Part shown: positions 12,632 through 24,310 of the stretch, piece by piece
Layout of the letters: each line of letters begins with the position of its first letter
Position numbering within the stretch: position 1 is the first letter of the stretch
DNA from: Mermis nigrescens
Taxonomy: Eukaryota; Nematoda; Enoplea; Mermithida; Mermithidae
Length of the DNA stretch: 64,000 bases
Direction of reading: 5' to 3'
NCBI GenBank assembly: GCA_036768485.1
Contig: JAVLUZ010000151.1
Coordinates: 1,582,419 to 1,646,418, forward strand
The notes under the pieces: generated by a model
What the model was told of the DNA's origin: nothing
Database searches by the model: none
The model's input: the letters and a program-made list of their open reading frames with translations, nothing else
Translations under genes and position numbers: made by a program

Positions 12632-12894
12632 CACACATGGGCGTGGGAGGGGGGGGTTTGGGGGGTATGCACCCCCCAGAAGTTGAAATACCGAAATAAC
12701 CTCCCCCCAGAAATCAAAATACCCCCTCAGAATTTTTTTTTGCTTTTTTAGCAATTTTTTGATGCCATTGGATAGAGCTTGATGAGAAACGTCGAAAAAT
12801 GGTGTTTTTTGCCATACGACCACTTTTAAGACCATTTTTTGACCTTTAAATATTTTTCACCCCCCCCCCAGAATTTCGGTGCTGCCCACCTATG
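12632..12894 (-). mobile_element. hAT-type MITE, family R1 (copy 2, at a deletion junction)
   Basis: Reverse orientation of the copies at 10197 and 20240, with ends CACACATGGGC and GCCCACCTATG. The flanking 8-mers differ (ATGGCATG on the left, ATGGATAT on the right), unlike the other complete copies. The left flank is RT coding sequence and the right flank is integrase coding sequence. The element therefore sits exactly where about 1.5-2 kb of pol is missing. Confidence 0.88.
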
Positions 12895-13734
12895 ATGGAT
12901 ATTATTGCCGCAACAGTAGCAAGCATTTTTGTTACAAATATTGTATGCAAACATGGCGCGCCTCAAATAATTCATTGTGACCATGGCACAAATTTCACCT
13001 CCTCATTGTTCACTAAAGTCACTCGTTTGTGTAATACAATTAAGGTGCATACTGAACCATATCACCCAATTTCCAACAGGGAAATAGAACGTATGAACCA
13101 AACTTTAATCACTTGTATTCATATGTTTATTGATGATGAGTGGCAAAAAGATTGGGATATCTTTTTACCATTTGCCGCTTTTGCAACAAACATACATGTT
13201 AATGAAAGCACTGGGTTTTCAGCATTTGAACTCACCTATGGTCGCCAACCGTTATTACTGACTGACATAGCTTTCACCTATACACCTCTCACTCGCAACA
13301 ATCTTACCAATTTCACAAATCAATTGAAGCATTTTTTCTCTATTGCTAATGCAAAAGCAAATATAAACATCCTAAATTCACAAGAAAAATACACTAAGCA
13401 GAACAGAAAATCCTATTCTGTGCCATACAAAGTCGGAGACCTCGTACTCCAAATTTCACATACTGTCTTATCAGGCCAAACACCAAAAATTGCACACAAA
13501 CATAAAGGTCCTGTCAAAATCATAAATATTTCTTATCCGAATATTGAAATCGAAAATTTGCAAACACATACTGCACATGTTATTCACATAAATCATAGTT
13601 TGCCATATTATTCACATGTTCAAATTTTTTGTCTAGCTAGGCCACTTATATCACGTCTTCCAATTAGGGTTACTTCTTTCATGACTTGTGTACAGTGTTT
13701 TGATCAACAAACGAGGGTGTTTGTTGGTGGATGA
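12892..13734 (+). pseudogene. Integrase (C-terminal two thirds) of element A
   Basis: DDE integrase that would insert element cDNA. The fragment starts inside the catalytic core. IAATVASIFV, CKHGAPQIIHCDHGTNF (second catalytic Asp), YHPISNREIERMNQTL (catalytic Glu in the usual G.xER.N context) and ESTGFSAFELTYGRQP are all canonical Ty3/gypsy blocks. After about residue 180 comes a C-terminal domain with YKVGDLVL and HKGPVKI. The first catalytic Asp and the zinc domain are lost with the upstream deletion. The first codons come from the adjoining MITE, so the apparent start is not native. It ends shortly before the PPT and 3' LTR. Confidence 0.88.
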
Positions 13735-13740
13735 CGGGGA

Positions 13741-14140
13741 TGTCATGGGAAGTCTCATATTAATCTTTTACGATGTGCTTTTAATGTATTTACAAGCAAA
13801 CACTTAAGTTCTGAATCTAACATATTTTAATTAATTTGTTTATTCAATTCAAAGCAATTTACAGTGCCTATATCTTGTTATCTTTATCATACTGTACTAG
13901 ATCCTGTTTTGCAAAACTTTTTCTGAATGCTTTGATATTATGTACATAAATAATTTCCACAAGCACATATTGAACAACCTACGGTCAGGGTCAAATTGAT
14001 AAGCAGCGGTTTTTTTGTTGGGATGGCCGGTCAACTGGACAGCAGCAGAGCAGGACAGGATGATTAGTTTTTTTCCCATCTGATTGTCCTATGTACAGCG
14101 TCCTTGGTTTAATATTGTTAGTGTAGATTTTTGGTGGAAG
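13741..14140 (+). repeat. 3' LTR of element A (left part)
   Basis: Parallel to 6178-6560, including TTTACAAGCAAACAC, TTTACAGTGCCTATATC, GGCCGGTCAACTGGA and CCTATGTACAGCGTCC. Homology stops at GGTGGAAG (14140), where a TGTAAC...GTTACA segment begins. The remainder of such an LTR occurs separately at 48827-48985. Confidence 0.85.
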
Positions 14141-14355
14141 TGTAACTGGGCAACTAGTTACAACAGAGAAATTTAATAGAGAATTGAGAAAGAGAGCGTA
14201 CATTAGAATAAACACTGATATTTATATGCAAAAATAAGTTGTTCCCGTCACCTGTATCAATAATAACATACGTACTACTTAACTAGTTACCTATTAACAC
14301 AGTAAACGCAATTTATTACTTGGCGCTAATTATGGAAGCGTTGAGTATTGTTACA
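14141..14355. repeat. Possible solo LTR (TGTAAC...GTTACA) inserted in the LTR of element A
   Basis: 215 bp with inverted ends TGTAAC/GTTACA. Its right 55 bp recur at 48773-48826, there followed directly by the LTR-A sequence (AAGCATAGTAAAAC) that would be expected to the right of this insertion. The parent element was not recognised. Confidence 0.5.
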
Positions 14356-15779
14356 TTCCTTCCCTTTTTGGATCCAATATTTCCCAGACTTTTTTTTAAT
14401 GTTGAATTATAAAATTATTATATACGTTGGACAGCGAATTTGCCTTTTTACACCATTTGGGGGAAAATGAAATCAGTTTTGGGGTAGCAGTTGTCGCCTA
14501 GTTTGGTTTTTGACAATTGATCAATGGCGCGTAGTCAAAATTGAGTGCAGAATGTTTTTAATCGAGAAAAAGTTGATCTTCTGAAAGCCAAAAATGACAA
14601 GTTTGAATAATTTTATGCAAAATATGAATCGAGTTTGAGCCAGAAATGAAGAAATTTGACATTCTAGTTCGGATTGTCCATCATTGTTGTAGTAAAATAG
14701 TGAGCTATATTTTTTGTGCAAAAAGTCAATGCAAAATTTTATGTCGACACCTTAAATTATGGAAAGTAATATGATAAATTGACCAAAAATGAGGCTGATA
14801 TGGGCTTTCTGGTATAAAAGCTCAGTGCCCAGGAAAATAAGTACAATTTTCGTATTGACCCAAAGAAGTTGACAAATTTAGGGTCTTAGCTTATGTTTAT
14901 AAAGCTTAATAGTATAGCAAACATTATAAGATTTCTCACTGCCAAGATTTTCAAAATCATTTACACAGTAGATTGCTTGCTACGCTTTTCAATTCCATTT
15001 GACAGCTTTGAGCAATTCATAAATTCATTTGAGCCCGGAACATAGCATCTACACAAAATTTGTTCGGAAGCCTTTGTGTCAAATGACCTATAAATACATA
15101 AGATTAATCTTCTGTAGGGCAGGGCCGCCTTGACGGTCTGACCCTAAATTCTCTTGCTGCATGATAATGCTGGTTGCAGCTTCATCAGCTGTCCATTTGG
15201 ACGTGAGTCAATAATTTTGGTATTCTAAAGATATAAAACAATGCCATATTAGAGCACCAGCAGATCATAGCTAATATTCAACTGATAATTCGAAATCCGT
15301 TATCCAAAATAATATGTGTGATTAACGCTGTTTTTTTAGATGTTAAATAATGAGTAGTCCATAAGGTAGCATAAAGCAATAGCTATTTGAATGTACGCTG
15401 AGATAATAAATATTCAAACAATTGTCTTTTGATCTTGTGCAATGTTTAAGTATCTTTTGGACATTAAATAGAGGTCAATGAAAATCATGAGATATTTCTG
15501 ATATTCAAACGCTGTTGAAGAACTTATTTAATGCCAAAATAATATTAGGTCGTGCAAAACCATAAATATCAATATTTATCAAAATGTTCATGGTTTACTT
15601 TCTGACATGCTTGAATAAGCACATGCATGTTGTCAGTGAAGCGGTTTATAAATATTATTAATTTGAACAAATCAAAACTGCGCACCTCAGTTACCTCTAA
15701 GGCACAGACATTCTTACCAGAGCTTCTATCTGAGCGAGATTGATTCTTAATCCATTGCAATCATATGATATGGCTCGGG
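14356..15779. other. No recognisable feature
   Basis: AT-rich sequence without a convincing gene, structured repeat or RNA. It may include decayed downstream parts of the minus-strand retroelement relic that follows, but no protein motif could be secured. Confidence 0.4.
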
Positions 15780-15990
15780 ATAACTCACTTTGGTCGATCC
15801 AAATTCGCGCTTCAGCACCATGTGGTCGATTGAAAATCTGAAGCTGCCCTAGATGACTTATCTGGATCAGAACTGTGTAATAAAATGTCATCTAAATATA
15901 CAAAACAATTATATCAGCTTAAACGTTGCACGAAAGGTTCTCTGACAAAAATAGCTGATCTGTTGGAGACCGAAGGACATTCTACAAACA
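15780..15990 (-). pseudogene. Reverse transcriptase relic with YLDD motif
   Basis: On the minus strand the translation CFVYLDDILLHSSDPDKS (YLDD at about 15886-15897) matches the catalytic motif of Ty3/gypsy-type RT. About 90 bases upstream, in another frame, comes MSFGLQQ, the expected M.FGL block. Frames are broken between and after these blocks. No LTR, protease or integrase was found nearby, so this is an isolated fragment. Confidence 0.6.
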
Positions 15991-17906
15991 AACAAATAAA
16001 AAGTTATGACCTCATTTAACTACCAGGCGGCTGGGATAGCGATCAAGTTAATCCCGCGCTGAATATGAAAATTCCGCTCTGAGGGTCGATTTAAGCTGAA
16101 AATTTGGAAAATTCAAAATTTGTACTCCATGCATTTTCCTCCCCTATTTTGTTATGAGCAAGGTTTCCAAAATATGAAAATATTAATGTCTTTATATTAT
16201 TCAAATTATTCCTTTAAAATATTGATCGATCACAAATTTGAATGATGATGAGTTAAATGACAGAATTTTTTTGTAGTCAAAATGCTTGATGATCGAAGTT
16301 CAATATTCCACTGGTTTTTAACTTGAATACAAACAAATGACCATATATGTTAAAATCGAGCATTATATGTCTGCTTTTGGGCTACTGAAACCCTAGAGTT
16401 TGATTACCACAATGGCATTATTAATGAAGAATGTGGTAGAGCCACAATCAAAAGGGCTTCTACTCGCCATTGGAGGAATTTGACACAAATTTTCGGGTTC
16501 AACCACTTTTTGTTTATAATTGTATTGATTAATGCATAAATTTGGGCTTCCTTGGTTTGTTGGCAGAGGGTCAGGGCAAAGTTCTTATCGCATTTAGTGG
16601 TGGATAATCAAAAACACTATGTCACGCATTGTGTCCGAGAGATGAGATTTTGACATTTTGATCTAATTCAACATCACTCAAAAATCTCAGATTAAAGGAC
16701 CTGAGTATTCAACAAACATGGCATGTCATTCTTGAACCCATGACACCTTAAGCCGCACCTCCCAAATCTTTTTTGAAGAATGACGCAAGGCGCGTTTCAT
16801 TTCAAATGAATAATAATTAAGCAAATCATAATCTTTGATTAGATTTCAAATGTCAGTGAAAGTCGTCAAAAGGAAGCAGAATTGATATAATAATGATTAA
16901 AGGAATAAATTGTCTATACTTTCTGGTTTCTAAATTTTTGGAAATGACTATCCACAAAGTTTGAAAAAACGTAAATCAATTAGTAACGTAGGTAAAATGA
17001 TGATGTTGATGTTCGAAATTTTTGAACAATTAATAGAATATTATAAATTAATCATAGTTCAGAATTGAGATTTTATGTTTGAGAATAATTGTAAATCATA
17101 ATAAATGATATTGTTCCATTTGAAAGTCAATATATGTAAGTCAATGTTGATATTTAACGCTGAAATCTGTTCAGATTGTCAAAAATTAAATTTCATCAAG
17201 CATTGAATAAATTAGAAATTATATGGCAAAATGCTATTAATTTCAAGCATTCTTATCAATCAATTTATTGGATTCCTGGGATTCCCGCATTATCCCTGCA
17301 GGATCTCGGAAATCAGCATAATTGTAGTTTATAAATGCTGTCATTTTTCCCAAAAATGCAGGAATTTTACAGATTCCTGTATTTTCGTTAGCATAAATGA
17401 CTTTATATTTTAAAAGTTACCCAACTGTGCAACAGCACAGATTTTGGACTCCACTGCATCCAGGGCCTGGTGATGGGAATATTTCTAAACCAGTTATGTC
17501 TGGGCCGGCTGTTGACCAGACATACGGTTACACACAGGCAAACCTTCAATTAGAGAGTTACAGGGCTACTTTCTGATTAAATCGGCAGCCACTCCACTCT
17601 CCAGGATCCAGGGTTCACTTTAGGCATCGGTCAATTGTATAGTGAATGACCGAGATAACAAATAAAACTTAATTACCGTTGTCAAAATGCACACATGGGC
17701 CCAAAGAAAACTATGTTGGTGCATAATAAACAAATAAAGGGTGCACACGGTGTATTCATGACAAAATGGGTTGTAGAGCCATACACAGCAAAATAAAACA
17801 ATAAAAACTAATTCATATTTAAAGATTAATTTGTATCAGGCGTGATTCATTATAAAAACCAACACCAGCAATTCTAATCATAAAAAGCAAGCATTATGGG
17901 ATAGGC
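15991..17906. other. No recognisable feature
   Basis: AT-rich anonymous sequence. Short ORFs here do not resemble known proteins. There is no tandem repeat or inverted repeat of note. Confidence 0.4.
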
Positions 17907-18254
17907 CTAGGGCTGATGGGGCACTAGGGAATCCCAAACGCACAGTTGGAATTCACATTTCAGATAGGGTAGGGTTCCCCAGTCGCTCCATAGAGCCCAG
18001 TAATATCCAGCTTCTTCTTTGAATAATTGATACAACTGTTCAGCCGCATCGAGGGAGGGAATTTTGATTTCCATTATCATATGCCAAATAAACTGATTAA
18101 GATATTGAACGGCACATTGGCCTGGGCGGTAACCAATTCCGAGTTGGGTTAGGCCATTCTCCACAGGCATCATTCGCCTGAATGGTTCGCCTAAAATTTG
18201 GATGGCTAGCTCTTTGTTGAAATAGAACACCATGCAACCCACCATCAAGTGCAC
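17907..18254 (-). CDS. Unrecognised 115-residue ORF
   Basis: The ORF has balanced amino-acid composition, unlike most chance ORFs here. It contains GYRPGQCAVQYLNQFIW and a helix-like SLDAAEQLYQLFKEEAGYYW. The surrounding 400 bases are less AT-rich than their neighbours and lack stops in a second frame (18097-18297). No family was recognised. It could be an exon, a retroelement Gag fragment or chance. No splice sites were established. Confidence 0.2.
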   Translation of the reverse strand: MHLMVGCMVFYFNKELAIQILGEPFRRMMPVENGLTQLGIGYRPGQCAVQYLNQFIWHMIMEIKIPSLDAAEQLYQLFKEEAGYYWALWSDWGTLPYLKCEFQLCVWDSLVPHQP

Positions 18255-20231
18255 GCCAACAATAAAAATTGATAGGGCCTCTAAGGCCGCTGACCATTAA
18301 CCTCTTTCATTGGCTCAACCTTAGCAATGAAATTCCTTAACATTTCACGAACCAGAAGAGAGTCTAACATGTATGTACATGATTAAAGGTTTGTTTCTTT
18401 ACTCTCTTATTTTTAACTGCTAAACCTATTTAACATTTACATTGCCAGATTCAAATGTAAATGGAAAGTCATTGAATTATACAGTCTTTATCTGCTATTC
18501 TTTAGTAAATATCAACATTGTTAATTTAAAAGTTAGAATTTCTCGGACATTTTGAAAAGCCCCTTTTTAAATGTAAGCATAATTTGACATTTCAAATATA
18601 AGAAAAGCTTATGTATTCATATCGGCGGTATTATAACTGGTAACTGTTGGAAATAATCGTGTACAGTTTCAAGCATTTCGGAGTAAAATGTTCTTCAAAT
18701 AACAGTATATTTTTGTAGCGCACTGATAGAATAATTTTTGCTGCAGATTTGTAATTTAATTATTCTTTATCTCCAAATGAACTCCATATTAATTTCGAGC
18801 TCCCAAGTGCTGCCTTCACTCCATACAAAAACAGGGCACATATCAAGCCCGCAAACAATACCTATCCCAAGGGTAATGAGTTTGCATTCGAAATTCAGTC
18901 ATTGCAACTGACACGCAAGCTACGGCACTTCCAAACACAACGCTGCGCTCCAGGTCAGTTGCAAATTCCAAAAACTTTGCAGTTTTATTAGACGACCAGA
19001 ATTCTGTGCGTTTTAATTTAATAGGGTACACCAATTTTGCAAAAATGCAGCAAAATGAGCTAGCTTTCCGATTGTGAAAACCCTAAGGGGCGCCCTGGTT
19101 CTTTGCGATTAAACTAACAAACCCCAAAAATCTTACGCCTAAGCAGCGAACACATATATGCATATGCGATTTTTCTTTAAACAAACTTTTGCTCCAATTT
19201 GGGCTCATCGTAGTTGCACGCCAACTTATCATAAACAAATAAATAAAAGTTCAGTGGAGCAAATTAACTAGAGCGCCAGCTCGCTCTACAACAAGAGCTC
19301 TTTTGGCTCAAAATTCAACATGAAAACAGAGACCGGTCTCAACATTGCTGGATGCAGAATTTGGGGCGAAAAAGGAATTCAATTCAATCCATGGATATCA
19401 CAAAATATTATAAGACAATCGACCAAATTCTCTAAAATGTGTTCCATTTCCTGATTCAAATCTACAAAAATTATTGCAGGTAGCATTTCTAATTCATAAA
19501 AATATTTTTAAATAGAACATTCCGTCCCCATTTTTGCTGATTTGCTCACGGCTTCACGCTTCTACAACCCATAGAACACTGTAAAAAGAAAAATATATAC
19601 GGATCTCATGATCACCAAACTTTGGCCCCAGGGCGTACAATAACGCAAAAGAAATGAAATGAACAGTCAAGCACAACAAATATTAAGCATAATGTGAACA
19701 GCTTTGCAGGTGTTATTAGTACATTACCTTTGATGAATCTTTAATATCTTATTAAGCTTAAATTAAACTAGCTTATAACTTGTGTGGCAGTTTCATTATT
19801 CATAGCAAGTTCAAGTTGTTGTCTTTGAAATATTAATCAGTAAAATGCGATCACAGCAATTTCCAAGTGCCCAAAAATGTCAGTGAATCGAATTCCAAAA
19901 ACAAAGCAAAGCAGAATTAGGAAAGCAATAGCAGGAATGCAGCAGAAACAACAACTGCACCAAGAAAAGCAGTAATTACAGCATTGACATACCTTACACC
20001 AGGAAGAGAAGCAGCATTTACAACATTGTAAAATTTGAGAAGTCATTTTTCGTCACGAAGTTATGTGAAACAGACTCTAGACCATGTGCGTAGGTACGAA
20101 TATTATATGGGCAAATTCAGCTGTTGACGAAAGTAGTCCACTATAAATTAAATTATATACAAAATTTACACATTAATGCAAGAGGTCTACCTTTTGCATT
20201 AATCTGTAAGGTAACCTGTATCAGTCATTGC
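18255..20231. other. No recognisable feature
   Basis: Anonymous AT-rich sequence. On the minus strand near 19920-20046 short frames are either Cys-rich or strongly hydrophobic, but no start, splice or homology supports a gene. Confidence 0.35.
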
Positions 20232-20239
20232 GTCGTCAG

Positions 20240-20511
20240 CATAGGTGGGCAGCACCAAAATTCTGGGGGGTGGGAGTGAAAAAATTTCTGGAGGGGGTGA
20301 AAAAATTTTTAAAGGTCAAAAAATGGTCTTAAAAGTGGTCATATGGCAAAAAAACACCATTTTTCGACGTTTCTCATCGAGCACTATCCAATGGCATCAA
20401 AAAGTTGCTAAAAAAGCAAAAAAAAATTTCTGTGGGGGTATTTTGATTTCTGGGAGGGGGTTTTCAACTTCTGGGGGGTGCATACCCCCCAAACCCCCAT
20501 GCCCATGAGTG
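20240..20511 (+). mobile_element. hAT-type MITE, family R1 (copy 3)
   Basis: 272 bp with ends CATAGGTGGGC and GCCCATGAGTG, flanked by the perfect 8-bp duplication GTCGTCAG (20232-20239 and 20512-20519). Same interior as the copies at 10197 and 40564. Confidence 0.93.
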
Positions 20512-20638
20512 GTCGTCAGTTTACTCTGCGGGCCATTTGTTGGCCAAGTCAGCTATAAGAATTGTAATACTGACAGCGAGACCCTGATTCTGGCCATCGG
20601 CATTCTCTTCTTGTAAAGTATAGAATGGTGAAATATAG

Positions 20639-20937
20639 TGTAAGAAAGATAGGATACAAAGATGTGATTAAAGATAAAAAGATATGATTAAATTGGGTTT
20701 TTGTATTAATATCGTTTATCATATAACTATGCATGTTATAATCCTGTTTTTAGGTGGCGGGTTTGTAATATGATAAAGTAGGTAGGTACAAATCAAGTAG
20801 GCGGATACTTCAATGGGGTATTTATACTCCATGCACCATAGTAGAATGGTTAGTTTTCCGGTATTCTAACTTTATGCAGAGTACATACGGTAGGCATGAA
20901 TTAAGATCCCTTGTGTAAGACTGACCATGGTCTTACA
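20639..20937 (+). repeat. Solo LTR-like element (TGTAAGA...TCTTACA), copy 1
   Basis: 299 bp with inverted ends TGTAAGA and TCTTACA. It is over 90% alike by eye to 35272-35566. It lacks coding capacity. The flanking bases (TATAG and TATTG) do not give a clear duplication. Confidence 0.65.
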
Positions 20938-23548
20938 TATTGGGGGGGGCAATCTGGGAATCTGATCACTTCTCAAGACCTCTCGCCACCTACCATACAC
21001 CGGAACTACCCGGCAACCAACACGTGTAGTGCCAGTTTACGCTGATTAGCTCGACCTTTTGTGTCAATCCCTTTCCCTGCTGCTCGATTGATGTTTATAT
21101 CATTTTTAAAATCCGCCTGTATGTGTGATGGGGAAAATTCGTTCTTAATTTCATTAGCTCGATCATCGGCATCAAACCCATGTGCCTGATGTAGGCGATG
21201 CCTGTTTTTGTGGGTGGTCCGATAAAAATATGTGCTATCAAATATTTTTGATTCTTTTTAACATAATTATGTGCGTAATTTTCACTATGTTGTTTCATAT
21301 GGCTGTGATGAGCAATAAGCTGGCGATATCTAATTTGAACCTTGCAATATTGGTTTTACTCCTTGTTGATGCAAAATACTTCTCAGTAATTCCCGAAAAA
21401 AACACAAAAACTATGAAGTTTTGGCTGAAAAAGGTACAAAATGTGTAAGTAACTAGTTTATTTCGAAAATCTCTGCATAATCCAATTGTGACTATTTTAC
21501 TGAACTCGCATTTGCATATGTTTGCTAATAACTGAACGGATTTCAAATAATTTTTGCAATACGAAAATCAGATTTTTCGTTGAAAATGCAACACGTATTA
21601 AGTGTGCTAACTTACACCAAAGTTTATATCTGGTTGTGAGCTGTTTACTCGATTTTGTTGCTGTGCGTGCTCGTATCCTTTGCTGCCACTAATATTCGAA
21701 CCCCTTTAAATTGTTTTTGCGAACTCAATGTAAATACCAGTAATAATTTTAAAAATCATGTCAGTTACTTTATTGTGCATGCTAATTGCATTAACTGAGC
21801 AAGAACAAATAATTTGAATAATTTTACCTAATAAGTAAATTAATACTTTCGCAAAATCTTTTGCAAACATGTTAATTGTGTTAGCTCGATTACAATTTTC
21901 ACTTTACCCCAGTCATAACCTGCTCATTTCAGTTCGTACATATGTGTATGTTGTGCTTTATACTGTACCAATTGTCAAAGCACTTTTGGGGTAGTTTTTG
22001 TGAATTCATTGCAATAACCTTGAAAAGTAAATATGCAAAGTTTCTTATATTATTCTAAACATTATGCAATTTTAGAAATCCTCAGATATTTGACCGCTTG
22101 TGCCCTGTCAGGCCGTTCACTTCATCACGCATGCAAAATTATTTGTTTATACCTATCTCCACGACCTTCTCCAAGCCAGGCGCACCTGCTAGGTTAGCGA
22201 GATTTTGAGAGAGTGAGATCCAATTTGTTATTCGTAATATTTGGTTGAACAATTTCATATTATCAAGGACAACATTTCAATTTTGAATGCTATTTTTCAT
22301 TCTATTTTCCGAAGTACCCGAGAAATTGTACCATTTTTGGTCATTTCACCTTATCACTTTTAAATGCAACCTAAACTTACCAATTTTGTTTACCTTAAAA
22401 ATTACCTATGGTTACTTTTAATGTGATCTAAAGAGTTCACTAAAAATTCACAGACTGACACGTTCAACCCGAAACTCAATTCTCGGACACTTTTTGATCA
22501 CTGAATGCATTTTCACTTCATAATGTCAAACGGTCAAAACCAAAAAGGATAATCAAAATACGTAATTTTGCCCTTTAATAATTGCATAATTTCTATTTGA
22601 AACTTTGCAACCTAATTTGCGGGATTAGAAGAGCGATCCCCAAAACGCACATCTTGAATCATGCACACTATATGCATGTGCCTTACCTGTGATACTGTGT
22701 TTTGTATACACTATTGCCCGCCAGCCATTTGTAGTCCGTCATAGGTGATGTAGACGTAGTGGACCGGTCAATTGCGTAGCAAGCTGGCCACTACTGTATG
22801 CCCCATTGTTTATTAATTAGTGAATTGGCATGAGGTTACATTGAAACTGTTTGGGGGCATTTTTTTGTGTTGACACACATGTGTACGCTGTAGTAGTGCA
22901 GTTGTATGCTTGCCCGCGATGACCTACATAAATTGCAATATGGCACGGTCGGTGGTCACTCGGAACATGAAACCGTGCGGTTCATAAAAATTGTTTTAAT
23001 GTGTTGCTCGCCTTATAAATGTGATGCTGACGGAAACAGTGTAAAACAGAATATGTAACCTAGTAATAAGCATAAGGGCAACACTTCTTATGGTAAGCGC
23101 ATATTTCAGCAGCAGCATATTGGTCTCAGGCGGTGACCATAACTAGTTTCCGAGTGAATGTATAAAGATTTAATGAGAGCATGTCAACCGGTAGATTTAT
23201 TAATTGCTTGTAAAATTTCAGAGGTTCACTCAATATAGTGTATATTTGCCTTTATTTGACATGTCAGCCAAAATGCATTACATTTAACAGTGTGTTCCTT
23301 AATTTTGAAACTTTGCTTCAATATACTTTGCCAAATTTTGTTTCAAAAGCAAGCTGGAAATTGTATGATTATAAAAATTCTTTTGGCGCTATATTTCAGT
23401 ATATAATTCGATGAGAAGCCACAAGATATCTACAAGCATGCGATTTTTAATATTGTTCTCATGCTGTTTTTTTGGATAGCTGACAATGCACTTTGCAACA
23501 TAAAATGTCCACAATTTTGCGGTCAATTAGTTTAAAATTCAAAATCCA
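20938..23548. other. No recognisable feature
   Basis: Anonymous AT-rich sequence with a G-run at 20941. A short inverted repeat (GTAGTGG ... CCACTAC) lies at about 22757-22796. No gene or mobile-element signature was identified. Confidence 0.4.
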
Positions 23549-24310
23549 ATGAGCAGTTGTAAGGTCTCTACGAGCTTACGGCCAACTAATACCATGGAAC
23601 AAATGAGAGAAGAATTAGAGCGCTTAGAAGTAACGGTAAGATGCCAGCAGCGTCAAATGGAAGACGCTCAGCAGCTGGCGCCACCGTCGCCCCCTGTAGT
23701 TTCTGCTAGCACAGGTGAATCTGCTATCATAGGTGAGTATTTTCATGGGCGGTCGGACAAAAATTTTGACTGGTGGACCAATCGTTTAATTTGCGTTGCT
23801 GTGGCCAATGGTTGGGATAACCAAAAACAAAGAGTAATACTCCCAACCTATTTAAGAGATTTTCCTGAAGTGGCTTACAAATCCATCCCTGACGAGGAGC
23901 GGCTTGTTCTAGACTTTAATGCCTTGATTGAGCAACTCCGTCGTCATTTTGTACCTGTGGAAAACACGGAATTAAAAGCCTTACAATTGCATAATCGTAG
24001 ACAGGGGCCCCGGGAACCCATTATCAGGTATGCCCTTGAGCTACAGCAATTAACTCTGCAAGCTTATCCGAGGGTAACAGCCAATATTTTAGATGCATTG
24101 AGTTGCCGTTTCTTTGTTGGTGGTTTAAATAGCAATCTTTGGCGCTTTATTTCAGATCGAAGACCAAATACTTTTGCAGAGGCCAAAATGTTAGCTCAGC
24201 AGGCTGAGATGCAACTCCAGCTAGAGGCTGAACAACAGCCGTCTGGTAGCTCATTTGTGATGAGCCCTCATAGTTCGGTTGGATGGAGGTCACTGTCCAT
24301 TCCGCAGTGA
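23549..24310 (+). CDS. Isolated retrotransposon Gag-like protein, 253 residues
   Basis: An uninterrupted ORF. Residues 15-45 form a likely coiled coil (EQMREELERLEVTV). Residues 65-215 resemble the Ty3/gypsy gag capsid domain: EYFHGRSDKNFDWWTNRL, then LIEQLRRHFVPVENTEL, then PIIRYALELQQL and FVGGLNSNLWRFI. It ends in a short Gln-rich tail (LAQQAEMQLQLEAEQQ) without a zinc knuckle. No protease, RT or LTR was found on either side, although 24311-24700 might include decayed C-terminal gag text. It is either the 5' remnant of a gypsy element that happens to be open or a gag-derived host gene. Its open frame contrasts with the broken frames elsewhere in the window. Confidence 0.7.
   Translation: MSSCKVSTSLRPTNTMEQMREELERLEVTVRCQQRQMEDAQQLAPPSPPVVSASTGESAIIGEYFHGRSDKNFDWWTNRLICVAVANGWDNQKQRVILPTYLRDFPEVAYKSIPDEERLVLDFNALIEQLRRHFVPVENTELKALQLHNRRQGPREPIIRYALELQQLTLQAYPRVTANILDALSCRFFVGGLNSNLWRFISDRRPNTFAEAKMLAQQAEMQLQLEAEQQPSGSSFVMSPHSSVGWRSLSIPQ

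Larger units (their letters stand above)
6178..14140 (+). mobile_element. Gypsy-like LTR element A (old copy; gag-env-PR-RT-IN order)
   Basis: Left LTR about 6178-6905; right LTR 13741-14140, truncated. Between them, in order, lie gag with zinc knuckles, an env-like glycoprotein, retropepsin, RT remnant and integrase. The LTR starts (TGT.....GGAAGTCT) are about 80-85% alike by eye, so the insertion is old. A purine-rich tract (GATGACGGGGA) immediately precedes the right LTR, as expected for a PPT. Later insertions and expansions inside it are a 170-bp triplication, two 0.27-kb hAT MITE copies and a (CA)n tract. The same gene order is seen in element B at 35662-43210. Confidence 0.8.

Noticed and set aside
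19837..20046. Cys-rich ORF on the minus strand, and an overlapping hydrophobic frame
   Set aside because: TGC/TGT runs in one frame read as Ala/Val-rich in the next. No start, exon boundary or homology favours either.
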